A stretch of DNA of 64,000 nt from Deltaproteobacteria bacterium (GTDB lineage Bacteria > Desulfobacterota > Binatia > UBA1149 > SPBQ01), in the NCBI GenBank assembly GCA_029262375.1, contig JAJCZM010000049.1:67992-131991 (forward strand). The letters run 5' to 3'. How positions within the stretch are numbered: position 1 is the stretch's first letter; each line of letters starts with the position of its first letter. The translations under genes were made by a program, and so were the position numbers. Under the pieces are notes generated by a model. It was not told the origin of the DNA. It was given only the letters and a program-made list of their open reading frames with translations, and searched no databases. Below, piece after piece: positions 56,111-64,000 of the stretch.

Positions 56111-56543
56111 GAAGGTAGAGAACAGAAACGATCCGCTGCCCGGACAAGTCGAGATGTTGCTCTCGCCCGGCCCGGACGGGCCGATCTACATGATCAATCT
56201 CATCAAGTTCAAAGCGAAGGCCGAGTACGCCGACGGCCGTGCGACCAACCTGAGCGGACGCGAAGCCTACATGCTCTACGCGGCCGGGGTGACGGAACTC
56301 ATCACCGAGTTCGGCGGCAAGATTCATTTCGCCGCCGACATCACCGGCTTGGCACTGGGCGTGGTAGAGGATCTTTGGGACGAGGTCGCGATCGCGTCCT
56401 ATCCTAATCGAGCCGCGCTCGTTGCGATGTCGATCTCGGAGCAGTGGAAGGCGATTGGGGTCCACCGCGAGGCCGGTCTGGCGGGCCAACTGAATCTGGA
56501 GTCGGTTGCCATCGCGGGCGCGCCAAACGACCTGACCGACTGA
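56109..56543 (+). CDS. DUF1330-like protein
   Basis: GPIYMINLIKFKAKAEY...YMLYAAGVTELITEFGGKIHFAADI. Confidence 0.75.
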   Translation: MKVENRNDPLPGQVEMLLSPGPDGPIYMINLIKFKAKAEYADGRATNLSGREAYMLYAAGVTELITEFGGKIHFAADITGLALGVVEDLWDEVAIASYPNRAALVAMSISEQWKAIGVHREAGLAGQLNLESVAIAGAPNDLTD

Positions 56544-56564
56544 GTTCCGGATCGAGCGGTAGTC

Positions 56565-58373
56565 TCAGCCGTACACGGCGCGCGCGCGCCGCCTTCGTAC
56601 TGCGAACGCGAGCACCAACAGCGATAACAGAGCGGCCGACACGAGCAGCGCCGTCGCACCGAAGCGCTGGCGAAGGCCTTTCTGGAACACTTCCCTACGT
56701 TGATCATAACCGTCGGGGATCGGTGCGACTCCGTTCGTGCGAACGTATTCGTCGTAGTCCACGAGCATCTGAGCAAACCGTTCGGGCATCTCACGGCGTA
56801 GATCGCGCGCTTCGCCGACGTCGTTCGCGATGTCGTACAAGTGCCATTCATCGTCGCCGATAGGACCTCGGTCACGCACGATCTTGTAATCGCCCTTGAA
56901 CAGCGCAGCGTTGCCGGCAAGCTCGTAGCCAATCGCGTGATCGTCGCCATGCACACGATCGGCTCGGCCCCGCAACAGATCGACGAGGCTCGTGCCGACC
57001 ATCGGTTCGATCGTACTGCCCTGATAGCTCTTGCCCGGCTGCTCGACACCGGCGAGTTCGAGAATCGTCGGTGCGAGGTCAGTGACGTAGGCGAACGCGT
57101 CGGAAGTCTCGCCCGCGCTGACAACCGGTGGCCCGGCAATCACGAGCGGCACGCGCATACCGCCGTCGTGGGCGAAGAACTTGTAGTAGGCCAACGGTGA
57201 CGTGGCCGCACTCGCGAAACTGGGACCGATCGCAACGAAACTACCTCGCTCACCGAGCGTCTCGTAGTCGGCGCTGTAGTCCATCCACCGATAGAAGAGA
57301 TTCTTCAACAGTTCGCCGCCTGGTATTGCGGATGGATCGCTACCCTCCGCGCCGTTGTCCGACGTGAACACGAAGATCGTATTGTCGTACTCGCCGGCTT
57401 CTTTGAGATAGGCGATGAGTCGGCCGATGTGATGATCCATGGCCTCGACCATGCCTGCGTACACCGCCATCGATTTCGACATGAAGCGCTGCTCTTCCGC
57501 GGACAGATCCGACCATGCCTTTGTGCCGCGAACCGGCGCCAGCTGCGTGTCGGGTGAAACCACTCCCTGCCGGACCGCACCCGCGAGTCGCATGCGTCGC
57601 AGCTCGGTCCAACCCGCGTCGTACACGCCGAGATATTTCTGCGTGAACTCTTTCGGCGCCTGCACCGGAATGTGGACCGCCTGAAACGGGATGTAGGAGA
57701 AGAACGGCTTGCTATCGCCGCGCCCCGACTCGATGAACTCGATCGTCTTGTCGACGAAGAATTTCGACGAGTAGAAATCCTCGGGCAGGTCGGTCTCGCG
57801 ACCGTCGGCGAACCAGTTCGCCTGCGAATAGATTGGAAGATACGGCTTCTTTTCCCAGTTGTCGGCGCCGGTATCGGCCATCGCGACTGTTCTCTCGAAA
57901 CCGCGACGACTCGGTCTCTGCTCGGGACGCTCGTGACCGAGATGCCACTTACCGGCCATGTACGTGTGATAGCCGGCGTCCTTGAGCACGGTCGCGATCG
58001 TCACGACATTGCTCGCCAAACTGCCGCGGTAGTTCTCGAGCACCAGTTGAGACTCGGGAATCGCCTCCACGATGTTCGGCACACCGTTGCGATGGCTATC
58101 GACACCGGTCAACAACATCGCGCGCGTCGGCGCGCAACTAGCGGCGGTGTGATAGTTCGTGAAGCGCAGACCTTGCCGGGCCAACTCCGAAATGCTCGGT
58201 GTCGCAATCTCACTACCGTACGGCGCGGTATCGCTGAAGCCCAAATCGTCGGCGAGTATGAGTACGATGTTCGGACGTTTCTCGGACGCGCAGGCCCAGC
58301 GCGGCGCCGCAACACCCGCCAGTACGACAAAAAGCGAAATTGCCGTAGCAACGTTGACGCCTGATCGATTCAT
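56565..58373 (-). CDS. Sulfatase (formylglycine-dependent, Cys-type) with C-terminal membrane anchor
   Basis: PNIVLILADDLGFSDTAPYGSEIATPSI; SCAPTRAMLLTG (CxPxR); C-terminal TM plus RRRRARAVYG. Confidence 0.92.
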   Translation of the reverse strand: MNRSGVNVATAISLFVVLAGVAAPRWACASEKRPNIVLILADDLGFSDTAPYGSEIATPSISELARQGLRFTNYHTAASCAPTRAMLLTGVDSHRNGVPNIVEAIPESQLVLENYRGSLASNVVTIATVLKDAGYHTYMAGKWHLGHERPEQRPSRRGFERTVAMADTGADNWEKKPYLPIYSQANWFADGRETDLPEDFYSSKFFVDKTIEFIESGRGDSKPFFSYIPFQAVHIPVQAPKEFTQKYLGVYDAGWTELRRMRLAGAVRQGVVSPDTQLAPVRGTKAWSDLSAEEQRFMSKSMAVYAGMVEAMDHHIGRLIAYLKEAGEYDNTIFVFTSDNGAEGSDPSAIPGGELLKNLFYRWMDYSADYETLGERGSFVAIGPSFASAATSPLAYYKFFAHDGGMRVPLVIAGPPVVSAGETSDAFAYVTDLAPTILELAGVEQPGKSYQGSTIEPMVGTSLVDLLRGRADRVHGDDHAIGYELAGNAALFKGDYKIVRDRGPIGDDEWHLYDIANDVGEARDLRREMPERFAQMLVDYDEYVRTNGVAPIPDGYDQRREVFQKGLRQRFGATALLVSAALLSLLVLAFAVRRRRARAVYG

Positions 58374-58455
58374 ACGCAATGAAGAGACTCCCTGCCCTCA
58401 CACGCGACTCGCCACGGCCCGTGCGCTAGCATAGCGCCTCACGAAGCATCAAACG

Positions 58456-59538
58456 ATGTCCGAACTCAATCGCAGTGCTGTTCTCAATGCATGCGCGCGC
58501 GGCGCGGCCGTGGTCGCGTTGGCAATCCTCGTACGGGGATCACTACAGCGCACCGCGAGTGCCCTAGCTAGAGACGAAAGCTTGGCAGCTGCCGCTTCCG
58601 AGACACTGGTACTGCTACTGCTGTGCCTGGCACTGTCTTACGCAGTGGCCGTGTATCGTAGGCGTCCGCTGCCACTCCCGTTCGCTCCGGCGCTGGCGAT
58701 ATCGGCGGCGGCGGCAATCGCCTACGGCGCACAACTCGATGCGGCCCGGTCTCCAGGACTACCGCTTCCATCGGTGGGCTTCGCACCGGCCGGCTCCACC
58801 CAGCAAGAGAACCACCCCGCTCGCCCAAGGGTGCTCTACCACTACAACCGTCACGGATTTCGCGGCCCCGACTGGGAGTTCGAGTCGCCGGGGCCACGCA
58901 TCTGCGTGCTCGGAGACTCCTACGTGTTCGGATCGGGAGTCGCATGGGACGACACACTGGGGGAGGCACTGCGACGACGCCTGCCTGCCTACGAAGTACT
59001 GAATCTAGGAGTACCCGGACACAATATGCGCTCTCACGTCGCGATGTACGGTTTCGCGGCCGGCCGTCTTGAGTGCGATCAAATGGTGCTGGCAATCGTC
59101 ATTCCGAACGATCTCTCGCGCTTCGACATCAATTCGGAGATCGTTCTGAAATCGACGATTAGCGCGTACTCGGCAGTCGAGTTCTTCTTCGGACCACAGC
59201 TGCCGGCACGCATCTGGAATACGCGCGAACTCGCGCAGTCGACGGGCCCCGATGAAGTCGAAGAACTGAAGCGACAGTGGTCACTTCTCGCCGCCAAACG
59301 CGCGCGCCACGGCACGACCCCACTCTACGTGTTCACGTATGCCGACGACGAGACGCTGACGGACCGTGCCCAGCTTGCCCAACCTGCCCAACCTGCCCAA
59401 CTTGCCCAACTCGAGGGCGTGACGATTCTGCCCAAAGCAGCCTACGATCCGAGCCTCTATATCGCCGGAGACGGGCATCCGAATGCGAAAGGAAATGAGT
59501 TCTTTGCTGCACGTCTCGCTCGAGCGATGCAACGCTAG
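58456..59538 (+). CDS. SGNH/GDSL-like hydrolase, membrane-associated
   Basis: ICVLGDSYVFGSGVAWDDTLGEAL; YIAGDGHPNAKGNEFFA. Confidence 0.78.
   Translation: MSELNRSAVLNACARGAAVVALAILVRGSLQRTASALARDESLAAAASETLVLLLLCLALSYAVAVYRRRPLPLPFAPALAISAAAAIAYGAQLDAARSPGLPLPSVGFAPAGSTQQENHPARPRVLYHYNRHGFRGPDWEFESPGPRICVLGDSYVFGSGVAWDDTLGEALRRRLPAYEVLNLGVPGHNMRSHVAMYGFAAGRLECDQMVLAIVIPNDLSRFDINSEIVLKSTISAYSAVEFFFGPQLPARIWNTRELAQSTGPDEVEELKRQWSLLAAKRARHGTTPLYVFTYADDETLTDRAQLAQPAQPAQLAQLEGVTILPKAAYDPSLYIAGDGHPNAKGNEFFAARLARAMQR
59368..59412. repeat. 9-bp in-frame tandem repeat (x5)
   Basis: GCCCAGCTT GCCCAACCT GCCCAACCT GCCCAACTT GCCCAACTC, encoding AQL/AQP repeats. Confidence 0.85.
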
Positions 59539-59560
59539 TGCGCGAGATGCGCGATCGTCG

Positions 59561-60331
59561 TCAGCCGAAACGGCCTTCGATGTAGTCAGCCGTACGTTGG
59601 TCCTTGGGCGCGATGAACAGATCCTCTGTGCGACCGTGCTCGACGATTTCACCGATCAGCATGAATACGCATTCGTCACTCACGCGGCGTGCCTGAGCCA
59701 TGTTGTGGGTAACGATGAGGATCGTGAATTCACCCGCGATCTGCCGAATCAGTTCTTCGACCTTGGCGGTGGCATCGGGGTCGAGAGCCGAACAGGGCTC
59801 GTCCATCAGGATGATCGAAGGCTTGAGCGGCAGCAGGCGAGCGATACAGAGTTTTTGCTGTTGCTCGAGCTGCAATCGTGTGGCGCGGTCACCGAGTCGG
59901 TCTTTCAGAATATCCCAAAGCTGAACCGACTTCAGTGCAGACTCGAGCGCTTCGTCTTCCGCACCGCGACTGCGTTCGGCTTTCGGCGTGTGCAGCCGGT
60001 AGCCGTACAATACGTTGTCACGAATGGAGATCGGCAGCGGGTTCGGCCTCTGGAACACCATGCCGACGCGCTTACGAAGCTCGATGAGATCGACGTCGGG
60101 TGCGTAGATGTTGTGCCCATCGATGATTAGCGAGCCCTCGGTACGCACGTAGTCGTAGCGCTCGTTGATGCGGTTGAAGCAGCGCAGCAGCGTCGTCTTT
60201 CCGCAACCCGACGGGCCGATCAGCCCGGTAATCCGCCCGCGAGAGACGTCGAGATCGATCCCCTTGAGCGCTTGGAACTCACCGTACCAGAGCCGCACGT
60301 CGCGAGTTTCGATGCTTGCCTGATTCGCCAT
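59561..60331 (-). CDS. pstB: Phosphate ABC transporter ATP-binding protein with degenerate signature motif
   Basis: GPSGCGKTTLLRCFNRINE, MVFQRPNPLP, IILMDEPCSALDP, VTHNM; signature LQLEQQQKLCIAR instead of LSGGQQQRLCIAR. Confidence 0.88.
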   Translation of the reverse strand: MANQASIETRDVRLWYGEFQALKGIDLDVSRGRITGLIGPSGCGKTTLLRCFNRINERYDYVRTEGSLIIDGHNIYAPDVDLIELRKRVGMVFQRPNPLPISIRDNVLYGYRLHTPKAERSRGAEDEALESALKSVQLWDILKDRLGDRATRLQLEQQQKLCIARLLPLKPSIILMDEPCSALDPDATAKVEELIRQIAGEFTILIVTHNMAQARRVSDECVFMLIGEIVEHGRTEDLFIAPKDQRTADYIEGRFG

Positions 60332-60334
60332 CGT

Positions 60335-61102
60335 CTATCCGAACAGGCCTTGCACGTACTGAAACGTGCGCTGGTCGGCGGTTCGCCTAGAAAAGATGAT
60401 CTCGTTCGAGTCCAATTCGATTAGCTTGCCATCGAGAAAGAGCGCGGTGCGATCGGCGAGCCTCTTGGCCTGCTGGACCAGATTGGTGACGAGAACGATC
60501 GTCACTTCTTTGCGTAGCTCCTTGAGCACCTCTTCGATGCGCATCGTCGTAACGGGATCGACTGCGATCGAAAATTCGTCGAGACAGAGAATCTCCGGCT
60601 CCATCGACAGTGCACGAGCTATCGTCAAACGCTGCTGCTGACCCCCCGACAGCTTGGTGCCGAGATCGCCCATACGATCCTTCACTTCGTCGAACAGCGC
60701 CGATTGCCGCAGACACCGTTCGACCAATTCGTCGAGTCGGGTCTTGTCAGTCTTACCGGCCATGCGCGGCGCATACGCCACGTTGTCGTAGATCGACATC
60801 GGCAGCCCAACCGGCAACGGAAACACCATTCCAATGCGACGCCGTAGCGCATTGACGTCGCGCACCTGGCGCACATCGTCGCCATCGATCTTGACCGTTC
60901 CCTGCACGCGCGCGTCGGGAATCGAATCGATCATACGATTGATGCAATTGAGAAACGTAGTCTTGCCGGCGTTCGCCGGCCCGATGATCGAAAGGATTTC
61001 GTGCTCGTACACGTCGAGAGAAATCGAATCGAGTGCGGTTACGCCGCCGTAGGACACGCTGAGCCCCGAGACTTCGATCTTCTTCTTCGCAAGATCGCTC
61101 AC
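60335..61102 (-). CDS. pstB: Phosphate ABC transporter ATP-binding protein with altered Q-loop and H-loop
   Basis: GPANAGKTTFLNCINRM, LSGGQQQRLTIARAL; Q-loop VFPLPVG and H-loop VTNL. Confidence 0.88.
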   Translation of the reverse strand: MSDLAKKKIEVSGLSVSYGGVTALDSISLDVYEHEILSIIGPANAGKTTFLNCINRMIDSIPDARVQGTVKIDGDDVRQVRDVNALRRRIGMVFPLPVGLPMSIYDNVAYAPRMAGKTDKTRLDELVERCLRQSALFDEVKDRMGDLGTKLSGGQQQRLTIARALSMEPEILCLDEFSIAVDPVTTMRIEEVLKELRKEVTIVLVTNLVQQAKRLADRTALFLDGKLIELDSNEIIFSRRTADQRTFQYVQGLFG

Positions 61103-61106
61103 AGGC

Positions 61107-62003
61107 CTACCACTTGCGCCTCGCGCGTAGATACGTGCGCAAGCCGATCGAGAAGAAGTTGAACGTCACGACGAGGGTCAATAAGACGAGCGCGGTCGCA
61201 TAGGGAAACGCTTCAGGCACGTTCGGAACCTGCGTCGATACGGTAAACAAATGCATCGACAACGCCATGCATTGGTCCTGAACCGATTGCGGTAAGAACG
61301 GAAGATAGAAGGCGGCGCCAGTAAACATGATCGGGGCCGTTTCACCGGCGGCGCGCGAGACCTGCAAGATAACGCCGGTCAGAATCCCGGAAACCGAGTT
61401 GGGCAATACAATGTGCCAAATCGTCTGCCAACGTGAAGCGCCAAGCGTCCAACTCGCATGCCGAAATGCGACCGGAACCGATGCCAGTGCCTCTTTGGTA
61501 CTCGCGATGATCACAGGCAGCGTCATCACTGCCAGCGTCAAGGACGCGGACAGGATGCTCGTTCCCAGGCCCAGGAACAGCACAAACGCCCCGACGCCGA
61601 ACAGAGCATGCACGATCGACGGGACACCGGCGAGGTTGACGATCGCGAGATTGATCATGCGCGTGACCCAATTCTCGGGCGCGTACTCGTTGAGGTAGAT
61701 GCCGGCCATGATGCCGATCGGTGCAGCCACCGCCAACGAGACACCGATGAGCCAGAGCGTTCCGATGATGGCAGGATAGATCCCACCGGCGGTCATTCCC
61801 GCCGTCGGAGCTTCCAACAAGAACTCGGCGGTGATCGCCGACATGCCGTGCGTAACGAGCAATCCGATGATCGCGAACAGCGGAAGCAAAAGCAGTGCGG
61901 TCGCGATACCGAGGAAAGCTCGCGCAATTTTCTGACGAGAGTGGCTCGCTTCGGTCATCGGAGTGGCCGAAAAATCAGTATGCTCTGTCTCGCCGCGACT
62001 CAT
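61107..62003 (-). CDS. pstA: Phosphate ABC transporter permease PstA
   Basis: GGIYPAIIGTLWLIGVSLAVAAPIGIMAGIYLNEYA; RAAGETAPIMFTGAAF. Confidence 0.93.
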   Translation of the reverse strand: MSRGETEHTDFSATPMTEASHSRQKIARAFLGIATALLLLPLFAIIGLLVTHGMSAITAEFLLEAPTAGMTAGGIYPAIIGTLWLIGVSLAVAAPIGIMAGIYLNEYAPENWVTRMINLAIVNLAGVPSIVHALFGVGAFVLFLGLGTSILSASLTLAVMTLPVIIASTKEALASVPVAFRHASWTLGASRWQTIWHIVLPNSVSGILTGVILQVSRAAGETAPIMFTGAAFYLPFLPQSVQDQCMALSMHLFTVSTQVPNVPEAFPYATALVLLTLVVTFNFFSIGLRTYLRARRKW

Positions 62004-62965
62004 TTATTCTTGATTCCGCGCACGAGCAGATCGGCGGTCAGATTCACCGCGAACGTAAAGATAAACAGCAATACGCCGATAGCGAACAGTGCCTGATAGT
62101 GGTCGCCGCCCTGCGCGGTCTCTCCGAGCTCGGCAGCGATGGTCGCCGTAAGCGTACGTACCGAGTCGAGCGGGCTGTTCGGGATCTGCACTGCATGCCC
62201 CGTCGCCATCAGCACGGCGATCGTCTCGCCGATTGCGCGCCCCACCCCCAGCAACACCGCCGCGAGCAGTCCGCTACGCGCCGCCGGAAACAGCACCTTA
62301 TAAACCGTTTGCCACTTGGTCGCACCGAGCGCCAGGGATGCTTCGCGATAAGTGTCAGGAACCGCCTTCAACGCGTCCTCACCGATTGAAACGATGATTG
62401 GGACACTCATGAGGCCGAGAATGACGCCGCCGTTGAGAACGTTGAGCCCGATGGGGGCGTTAAACACGTCGATGATGACCGGGTTCATGATCGCGAGACC
62501 GATGAACCCCCAAACCACTGAAGGGATCGCGGCGAGAAACTCGACGATGATTTTCAGCGCTTCTTTGAACGGACCGTCGCAGAACTCCGAGATAAACACG
62601 GCTGTTCCCAGACCGAACGGGACCGCGATCATCATCGCCAAGGTCGTGACGCTGAGCGTACCGGCAACGAGCGCCAACGTACCGTATCGCTTGTTAGATA
62701 CCGAAGTGGGGTACCATTCGGGACTGGTCATGAACTCGACTACGTCGAGCCGGTTCATGATGAAGTCGGCCCCGGAGCTGAACACGAAGAAGAAAATCCC
62801 GAAGACGAAAAATATCGCACTGAATCCGCATAGTCGGATCAGCCATTCGATCGCAGGCTCAACGATCGCAGCAATACGCCGGCTGGTGCTCACCTGCCCC
62901 TCGTCGGTTCCGGATGTCGTGTCGGTCACGGCCTGATACGCGCTGCTACTAGCGAACTGGAACAA
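62000..62965 (-). CDS. pstC: Phosphate ABC transporter permease PstC
   Basis: VAGTLSVTTLAMMIAVPFGLGTAVFISEF; GRAIGETIAVLMATGHA; ATGA overlap with pstA. Confidence 0.93.
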   Translation of the reverse strand: MFQFASSSAYQAVTDTTSGTDEGQVSTSRRIAAIVEPAIEWLIRLCGFSAIFFVFGIFFFVFSSGADFIMNRLDVVEFMTSPEWYPTSVSNKRYGTLALVAGTLSVTTLAMMIAVPFGLGTAVFISEFCDGPFKEALKIIVEFLAAIPSVVWGFIGLAIMNPVIIDVFNAPIGLNVLNGGVILGLMSVPIIVSIGEDALKAVPDTYREASLALGATKWQTVYKVLFPAARSGLLAAVLLGVGRAIGETIAVLMATGHAVQIPNSPLDSVRTLTATIAAELGETAQGGDHYQALFAIGVLLFIFTFAVNLTADLLVRGIKNK

Positions 62966-63833
62966 ATCCGTTGTCGGCGACGATCTTCTGCCCAGCCGCC
63001 GACTTGATCCATTCCAGGTATGTGGCGACGGCCCCTTTCGGCTCGCCTAGGGTGTACATAAACAGAGGACGGGAAAGCACGTAACTTCCGTCGGCCGCGG
63101 TGGCAAGGGTCGGAGCAATGCACTGCTCGCCGGGAGCGGCCGAGAGGCAAACCGCTTTGACGCGATCGGTGCCGTATCCCAACCCGCTGTAGCCGATAGC
63201 GCAAGGCGTGCTTCCGACCAAATCGACGACATCTTTGCTGCCGGACAGATCGCGGCTTCCAAGTTTGAAATCTGTGTTCTTACCGAGCACCTCTTCTCGA
63301 ACGAACTCGTACGTTCCCGAATTTGATTGACGACTAACGCGAATGAGTTCTTGTCCGGAGCAACCGGGAACCTCGAGGCCGAGGTCACCCCAGTTTTCGC
63401 ACTTCCCGCCTTCGGCGTAGATGCACGCGAGCTGTTGAACGGTAATCGACTTGATCGGATTGTCCTTGTGAACGAAGAACACGACTGCGTCGACGGCCAC
63501 CGTGTGCTCCACAGCTCCTACGCCGTTCGATGCCTTCACCTTCTCCTGCTCTTCGAGCTTGATGCCGCGGCTCGCGTTGGCGATATCGACCGTGCCGTTG
63601 ATCAACGCCGCGATACCGGTTCCGGAACCGCCGCCGCTGACAGCGACACCGACACTCTCATCGACCTTCCGGTAATTCTCCGCCCAGGCCTGCGCTACGT
63701 TCACCAGTGTGTCGGAGCCTTTATTCTGGATCAGCGTGCGCGAGGCCCGGTCGCCTCCGCTACAAGCAGCGAAAAGCAGACTCATACAGGCGAGCGCTAT
63801 CGTTGCTCGCACCGGGTTATTGTTTCCAATCAT
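62949..63833 (-). CDS. pstS: Phosphate ABC transporter substrate-binding lipoprotein PstS
   Basis: LLFAACSGG lipobox; NKGSDTLVNVAQAWAENYRK; SNSGTYEFVREEVLG; overlaps pstC. Confidence 0.92.
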   Translation of the reverse strand: MIGNNNPVRATIALACMSLLFAACSGGDRASRTLIQNKGSDTLVNVAQAWAENYRKVDESVGVAVSGGGSGTGIAALINGTVDIANASRGIKLEEQEKVKASNGVGAVEHTVAVDAVVFFVHKDNPIKSITVQQLACIYAEGGKCENWGDLGLEVPGCSGQELIRVSRQSNSGTYEFVREEVLGKNTDFKLGSRDLSGSKDVVDLVGSTPCAIGYSGLGYGTDRVKAVCLSAAPGEQCIAPTLATAADGSYVLSRPLFMYTLGEPKGAVATYLEWIKSAAGQKIVADNGFVPVR

Positions 63834-63998
63834 CTATTGTTCCTCTCTCACCGACGGTGCAGACAGTGGACTTCCGTGCAGTGCGCGAACCAGCTTGCTG
63901 ATTCGTGACACCAATTCGTCGAAGACGACTGCATAGCCGTCCACCTCTTCGGTGCTCTCTGCTTCTACGTCGGTGGGATTCTTCGTATCCCATTCCAA
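63834..63998 (-). CDS. Partial CDS (C-terminus) running off the window edge
   Basis: My translation of the reverse strand: LEWDTKNPTDVEAESTEEVDGYAVVFDELVSRISKLVRALHGSPLSAPSVREEQ*, stop directly adjacent to the pstS ATG. Confidence 0.5.
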   Translation of the reverse strand: MEWDTKNPTDVEAESTEEVDGYAVVFDELVSRISKLVRALHGSPLSAPSVREEQ

Positions 63999-64000
63999 GA

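Noticed and set aside
59861-59875. LQLEQ signature as a sequencing error
   Set aside because: The reading frame is intact on both sides, several substitutions would be needed, and the partner ATPase shows complementary losses.
1-64000. CRISPR arrays, transposases, integrases, phage genes, rRNA
   Set aside because: No regularly spaced identical repeats and no diagnostic protein motifs were seen in the translations.

Overview
GC-rich, gene-dense bacterial chromosome window with about 45 credible CDSs. Secreted proteins with poly-Thr linkers and TASDAL repeats suggest a deltaproteobacterial/Binatota-like host, but this is inference. Recognisable blocks: (i) an RND efflux operon whose TolC-type protein carries an N-terminal periplasmic-binding-like domain (8.8-15.5 kb); (ii) an atypical GT51/transpeptidase penicillin-binding protein; (iii) a purple-acid-phosphatase-like protein; (iv) an XRE + nucleotidyltransferase pair with a repeat/palindrome just upstream; (v) several large secreted proteins, three sharing a C-terminal domain and two sharing a TASDAL dockerin-like tail; (vi) a compact locus at 42.0-54.3 kb with an ExeA-like pseudo-ATPase, two paralogous TPR proteins, a PhyH dioxygenase with a transglutaminase-like C-terminus, a tandem (two-domain) radical SAM protein and two further radical SAM proteins; (vii) a pstS-pstC-pstA-pstB-pstB operon whose two ATPases have complementary motif losses, predicting an asymmetric heterodimer. 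The best candidates for undescribed biology are (vi) and (vii). No CRISPR array, rRNA, transposase or phage genes were seen. All calls come from reading the supplied translations and DNA; no database search was run.
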